A stretch of 64,000 nt of DNA from Gymnopilus junonius (lineage: Eukaryota > Basidiomycota > Agaricomycetes > Agaricales > Galerinaceae): the NCBI GenBank assembly GCA_015501075.1, contig JADNYJ010000031.1, forward strand, positions 124,001 to 188,000, read 5' to 3'. The notes under the pieces were generated by a model. The model searched no databases. It saw only the letters and a program-made list of their open reading frames with translations, and was not told the DNA's origin. A program made the translations under genes and the position numbers. Of the stretch, positions 59,722 through 64,000 are shown piece by piece. Position 1 is the stretch's first letter, and each line of letters starts with the position of its first letter.

Positions 59722-59852
59722 GGACTTGCTACTGTTGAAATCCTTCAAAGTGTAAAATAAACTCGTTGGGGTAACCATACTCGCAATTCCCCTCCTTTCC
59801 CTGAACCCGAATGCATAGAAGGTCATAAGCTTGCTCACCGCCTAACTACTTT

Positions 59853-60521
59853 CTATGAAGGTGTTTCTGCTTCTTCTGATAGGAGGGTCTCTTCGACATC
59901 AACCACTACTCGCTCCTGTCCTGCAGCTTTTTGGCGTTCCAGCCACCAGTCCTTCGTCGCGACATACTTCCAGTCCTTTTCCTCCTCTCTCCACTCGCCC
60001 GAAAGACCGAGTTTCTTTTCGAAGAGACCTCGCATTGGTGCATTTTCGTCAAGGGTACCGAAGTACATTGTTTCAAGTCCTAGGTGATCGAACCCATATG
60101 CGAAATTCAGATCAAGAGATTCAACGGCGTAGCCCTTGCCCCGAATCGACGGCCCGCTATTGAGCATGATGCCGCATTCTGCTGTCTTATTCACGAAATC
60201 TAATGGCGTGAGTCCGGTGTCACCTATAGTTGCCTCCTCCGAAGCATCGTCGGCCTTTTCTGGGAGCAATACGACAACTAAGAAAAAGGCTTTGGTTCCT
60301 GACTCTGCTCTCCACTTCTGAACCTGCTTTTGGTTTGATTCATTCGTGATCTTGCCTTGGAGAGAGCGAAGGAAAGGGACGTAGAGTGTGCATAGGGGGT
60401 CGTTGCCACGACGGGTCAATGAAGGTACATCGCTGTACTTGGGCGAGCGCAATATAATCCTAGCTCGAAGAGAGCGGGAGCGGATGGTTATAACCCGAGC
60501 TCGGGGAGTTGAACTTGACAT
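59853..60521 (-). CDS. GNAT-family N-acetyltransferase
   Basis: Single-exon gene on the minus strand, 222 residues. RimJ/RimL-like GNAT enzymes transfer acetyl from acetyl-CoA to amino groups. Seen: N-terminal basic strand RARIILRSPKYSDVPSL, LRSLQGKITNE, AFFLVVVLLPEK, CGIMLNSGPSIRGKGYAVES (the R/Q-G-x-G-Y/K CoA-binding motif as IRGKGYA), AYGFDHLGLETMYFGTLDEN (the last conserved strand-helix) and a Trp-rich end. The start MSSSTPRARV at 60521 is preferred to the in-frame ATG at 60536. Acidic Glu-rich tail. Substrate unknown. Confidence 0.72.
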   Translation of the reverse strand: MSSSTPRARVITIRSRSLRARIILRSPKYSDVPSLTRRGNDPLCTLYVPFLRSLQGKITNESNQKQVQKWRAESGTKAFFLVVVLLPEKADDASEEATIGDTGLTPLDFVNKTAECGIMLNSGPSIRGKGYAVESLDLNFAYGFDHLGLETMYFGTLDENAPMRGLFEKKLGLSGEWREEEKDWKYVATKDWWLERQKAAGQERVVVDVEETLLSEEAETPS

Positions 60522-60763
60522 GGCGGGCGAGAGCAAAGCATGCTCATTATGGCATCCTGTGTTACATTCCCGCGTATTTGATGTCTGTGCCCGGCACCTA
60601 CACTTGTTTGAATTGTTGGGACCATATGGAGTGCACGAGTCATCCTTATCGGATGTCCCCTACCGCTGTGTAGTACCAGCTTCCGGATCGGTGACTGTCG
60701 GCTACTAGTCATGATGCCTTCTTTCTGAGTGCCTGAGTTTCGCTCTCCTTCTCTCTTATTGCG

Positions 60764-61154
60764 ATGCTGTTCAACTCCTTCGTCGTTGCATTCTCCAGCA
60801 TCCTCCTTGCTCATAGCGCTTTTGCTGCTTTGACTGCCGACCAGGTCGTGTCCATCATCGGCGCCGTCATTCCGCTTTAAGGGCCAAGAATAGTATTCTT
60901 GAAGAACTCACTCCATCATCACGTCCTGACCAAGTTCAGGCGAAGTGACGGGTAATTACTTCTTGCCTCGGATGTCATTTTTATTGAAATGATTAGGCCG
61001 TCTTACAAAACTTCCAAGGGATTACAACTGTCGGAGGAGATCCGATCGATGCAAGGAGACTCGCCATTTACAGGCGACACGGCACAGTGGCAGTCCATCT
61101 CCAATGCATATACAGGAATGAGCCTAAATAAGATTATTTTATTTGTGAATTAAT
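60764..61154 (+). pseudogene. HsbA-like secreted protein gene, decayed
   Basis: Starts with a good signal peptide (MLFNSFVVAFSSILLAHSAF) and A-L-T-A-D-Q-V-V, typical of hydrophobic surface-binding protein A (HsbA) and related cell-wall proteins of Agaricomycetes. The frame meets a TAA at 60878-60880. Beyond, in other frames, the family pattern goes on: SILEELTPSSRPDQVQAK, an intron-like gap ending in tag, AVLQNFQGITTVGGDPIDA, then after another shift MQGDSPFTGDTAQWQSISNA. So at least two frame changes occur. The family is secreted and binds hydrophobic surfaces. The lower part of the domain is not recognisable. Confidence 0.6.
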
Positions 61155-61607
61155 CGCTCATGAAACGAACAGTCTGTGGATGTCGAACAGGCACTTTTAG
61201 CAATTCTAGCCTACCTCAAGTGGGGAGGGATGCCCTTGAGACCAATGCCAAGGCGGATTGCTTGTTAGTCACCAGGACGAGAGTCATCAGCGCTGCCGTC
61301 GACGCTCATGTACATGTCTGGTTAGAAGGCGAAATTCAGTGTGGTGACTTTAGCGTTACAATCAAGCTATAAATATTATGAAAATGTTATAACCGGATTA
61401 TAATCGTGACCTGTTGGGATGTCAGGGCACGTGAGCGTGATTTTGAACTTTAGGAATCAATATTATAGTTTTAGTTTTAAATCAGACTTGGGTCCTTCCG
61501 ACGACCACAGTTGAACCAAAGTCTCCAGGTCCTACATCCAGCGGTCAGTGCCAGGACGTTGAATTCAGAAGGACAAAACTACATTTTTAAAGACGTCTTC
61601 ATCACTC
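61155..61607. other. Intergenic region
   Basis: About 450 bases; an open frame at 61160-61372 is present but with no clear family match. It may be a worn remainder of the HsbA-like gene or chance. Includes the likely promoter of the methyltransferase gene. Confidence 0.3.
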
Positions 61608-62705
61608 ATGTCTTCCAATGGCCGAGATGCTGAGGACATTCTCAGCGAATCGTTAGAGTTCTTGGGAGGTCAGCCAGTGATCGACGATAACATTATCAGA
61701 TATGGGCCTCTAGTCTTGTCATTACCACCCAAGGTATGTTGTACTGCAGACAAAATTACATCCACTGATAGTTCTCTTCAACTTCTGTTTCTAGGAAGGC
61801 AAAGTGCGCTAAGCATAATATCAATTCTTTAGATCGGTCCTTAAGCGTAGCGCTTTCAAAAGGCGAATACGCTATTAGCAGATCACCTATTCTCTCCAGC
61901 TTTGTTTTTAGCTGAACGTATTGAAAGAGGATTGTTGAATGTCGGCCGGAAAACTGGTGGGCACTATGTCTACCGATCTATCTTTCGTTCGCCGTTTCTC
62001 ATTCCCAATATCGATGAGATAGTCATTGAGCTGGGTGCAGGGAGCGCATTACCTTCGCTTTTGTTGAGCACGCAACCTGATCCTCCGTCCGTCGTCGTCA
62101 TTACCGATTATCCAGACAATGGAATCATGGGAAATTTGCGCAAGAACATCGAGAGAAATAATGCACTAGTCACTAAGGGGTGTATAGTGCAATGCGAAAG
62201 TTACGATTGGGGAAAGGATCCTGTCAAATTACTGTCAGTTCCGAGCGAGTATTCTCTCAACTTTGCGGACTAAAACTTGTGAATATCAGGGAACTAACAA
62301 ATTCGCCTCTGCCGGGATACGACGTCGTCATTCTTTCGGATCTACTGCACTTTTTCGACTCCCATGATGTCCTGATAGCCTCGGTTATAATGTTGCTCAC
62401 TAAAAAGAAGGAAGCTAGGGTATATGTTGGGGTGAACCATGCAATCTCTCTCCCTTTGCATTTTGGAACTCAAACGTCTTATAATTAAGGCCGGAAAGTA
62501 TACACACGCTGACGTGTGCAACAATTTTCTAGTAAAAAGCGAGTCCGTTGGAATACGGTTCGAAGAAATTTCTGATGAAGAAGGTGAAGGCAAATGGTTG
62601 GGCACTCTTTCAGTGAGCAATCTTGACCACGAGGCTCTGGTATTACGCAAAAACAATTGTCGATACTGGGTCGGTCGTTGGTCAGATCTCGAGAATTTGC
62701 CGTGA
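61608..62705 (+). CDS. Class I SAM-dependent methyltransferase (NNT1/EFM7-like)
   Basis: Six exons (61608-61733, 61795-61803, 61863-61956, 62023-62233, 62290-62431, 62490-62705) join in frame to 265 residues; exon 2 is a 9-base micro-exon. SAM-binding motif I reads VIELGAGSALPSLLL, followed by VVVITDYPD (acidic residue of motif II) and GYDVVILSDLLHFFDSHDVL (motif IV region). The N-terminal part has FLGGQPVIDDNIIRYGPLVL and LLADHLFSPALFLAERI. Ends with an N-C-R-Y-W-V-G-R-W pattern. The overall type is the lysine or N-terminal methyltransferase group, often annotated in fungi as nicotinamide N-methyltransferase; true substrate is probably a protein such as EF1A, by inference. Confidence 0.72.
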
Positions 62706-63013
62706 TTGCTACAAACAAGCAACTTTCCTGGTTCAAAAGTAACACGTGTTATTATTTCTCTATATATAAGTAAACAATGAAGATATCAGCTTGACCCAGT
62801 AGTCGAAATTTTTAATCTATAAGACCAACGCGATACGCGTCGCAATGTCACTCGCACGTGACCTTTGTCACGGGCGCGCTTGTGTTGGCGGAATATTTGT
62901 TGGAGCATGGTCCATCATCGCCGCTATAGTAATCCAACCTCCAAGCTCGACAACTTAATTTCATGCCACATTCGGTTTTCTTAGGCGCTATTTTTTCCTC
63001 ACACTCATAGACT
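62706..63013. promoter_or_regulatory. Short intergenic region upstream of EXO1
   Basis: 308 bases between the methyltransferase stop and the EXO1 start. A TATA-like AT stretch (tatatataag) lies at 62761-62770, far from the ATG, more likely part of the terminator of the upstream gene. Two MluI-like CpG words (acgcgt) and cacgtgac occur near 62829-62860. Nothing else recognised. Confidence 0.35.
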
Positions 63014-64000
63014 ATGGGAATTTCTGGGCTACTACCAGCTCTTAAGTCGATACAGGTTACCAAACATCTTTCAGACTATTCTGGCAAAACAGTGGCCGTT
63101 GACGCGTACGTCTGGCTTCACAAGGGTGTATACTCATGTGCCACAGAGCTGGCTACTGGGAAGGCTACACACAAGTGAGTATTAGCTGAGGGGATACGGA
63201 TTATTCGCTCTTATGTCTGACTATATCCTTACAGATATGTAGACTACGCTATGCACCGTGTTCGTCTTCTGCGGCACCACAAGATCGAACCCTACATCGT
63301 ATTCGACGGTGGTCCTCTGCCAGCTAAGAAAGGCACCGAAACCGAACGGAAAAAGAAACGAGAGGAGAGCTTGGCAAAAGGAAAGGCATTGCTGGCGCAG
63401 GGCAAACACTCGCAAGCGAGAGACTGCTTCGTCAAATGCGTGGACGTCACACCTCAGATGGCATACCAATTAATTAAGGCATGTCAAATGATCTGTCGCT
63501 ATGATTTTTTTCTAACCGTGCCTGCTAGGCTCTGCGGGCAGAGTCCGTGTCCTACGTCGTCGCCCCCTACGAAGCCGATGCTCAGCTTGCATATCTAGAA
63601 CGGACTGGCATCGCAGATGCCATCCTAACGGAAGACTCTGACCTTCTTGTATTCGGGTGCCAAAATGTACTGTTCAAGCTCGACACCGTGGCGGGCACGG
63701 TCGTCTCCATCTCAAGGAAAGATTTCGGTTCCGTTGCAGCTTCTTCGTCTGACGCGAATGGGATTTCTCTCATCGGCTGGTCCGATGTCCAATTTCGGGC
63801 TATGACGATACTGAGTGGCTGCGACTATCTCCCTAGTATTCCTGGTGTTGGGCTCAAGACCGCCTGTGCTCTGTTGAAGAAATGGAAGACTCCAGAGCAA
63901 GTGATAAAGGCCATTGCTATGGAGGGCAAGAAGAGCGTCCCTTCTGGCTACCTGAAGCAATTCAGATTGGCAGAGAAGTGCTTTCAACACCAGCGCGTAT
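63014..64000 (+). CDS. EXO1: Exonuclease 1 (XPG/Rad2 family), 3' end beyond window
   Basis: 5'-3' exonuclease and flap nuclease of mismatch repair and recombination, nuclear. Exons 63014-63174, 63235-63478 and 63529 to the window end. N-terminal XPG domain: MGISGLLPALKSI, VAVDAYVWLHKGVYSCA (catalytic Asp), HKYVDYAMHRVRLL, PYIVFDGGPLPAKK (catalytic Asp), then the internal XPG motif VAPYEADAQLAYLERTGIAD with the acidic pair and ILTEDSDLLVFGC. The helix-hairpin-helix region follows (ILSGCDYLPSIPGVGLKTAC). The intron after exon 2 begins gc (gcatgt donor at 63479). The start is chosen because M-G-I-S-G-L is the invariant N-terminus that leaves the glycine for active-site packing. Frame intact to the edge. 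Confidence 0.93.

Noticed and set aside
60388..60814. Frames on both strands over the GNAT start
   Set aside because: Overlap the GNAT promoter and N-terminus; no family likeness.

Overview
The window is genomic DNA of a filamentous fungus, most probably a basidiomycete of the Agaricomycetes. Nearly every gene is broken by many short introns (about 30-70 bases, GT-AG with a few GC-AG), with micro-exons of 9-10 bases. Protein families point the same way: OYE-type flavoenzymes, a membrane-anchored WD40 protein, fungal SLATT, HsbA, GT61 and Crinkler-like proteins. Genes were read by joining open frames at splice sites that keep frame and family similarity. All family calls come from reading, with no database search.

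Layout. 1-620 (-): ELYS-like nucleoporin assembly protein, cut by the window edge. 1.4-5.5 kb (+): tandem pair of Old Yellow Enzyme-like genes, the second with a 1-base frame lesion. 5.5-10.4 kb: no recognisable gene. 10.4-11.8 kb (+): disordered protein ending in a PNRC/Edc1-type decapping-activator motif, followed by 3 kb of pyrimidine-rich non-coding DNA. 15.3-17.0 kb (-): decayed Crinkler-like P-loop gene between two direct repeats. 18.8-23.0 kb (-): membrane-anchored WD40 protein. 23.9-26.2 kb (-): MFS drug transporter. 28.6-30.5 kb (-): GT61 glycosyltransferase. 30.9-31.6 kb (-): histone H2A, divergent from ATP10 (31.8-32.9 kb, +). 32.7-34.6 kb: a tandem duplication that copied the facing 3' ends of ATP10 and a zinc-finger/APH-kinase gene (34.1-35.6 kb, -). 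35.8-36.8 kb (-): unknown membrane protein. 37.6-38.8 kb (+): proline iminopeptidase-like hydrolase. 39.1-39.6 kb (+): small unknown protein. 41.3-42.1 kb (+): secreted lysine-rich protein with a Kex2-like site, with a decayed inverted paralogue at 47.9-49.0 kb (-). 43.8-47.5 kb (+): coiled-coil protein continuous with a UBE3D-type E2-binding domain. 50.5-52.5 kb (+): RMD1/RMND1-family protein. 54.4-56.3 kb (+): SLATT membrane protein split by a 737-base transposon. 56.8-58.3 kb (+): frame-broken APH-like gene. 58.4-59.7 kb (+): homoserine dehydrogenase. 59.9-60.5 kb (-): GNAT acetyltransferase. 60.8-61.2 kb (+): HsbA-like pseudogene. 61.6-62.7 kb (+): SAM methyltransferase. 63.0 kb to the end (+): EXO1 exonuclease.

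The genes do not form a pathway; this is an ordinary chromosomal neighbourhood mixing housekeeping genes with fast-evolving accessory families. The strongest unusual signal is the transposon in the SLATT gene: it has matching terminal inverted repeats and an 8-base target duplication, and removing it plus one duplicate copy closes the downstream frame exactly. Also notable are the Walker-A glycine codon turned into a stop at an exon junction in the Crinkler-like gene, the duplicated convergent gene ends, and OYE paralogues lacking the usual active-site tyrosine. Several otherwise well-preserved genes carry single-base indels, so either local gene decay or residual assembly error must be considered.
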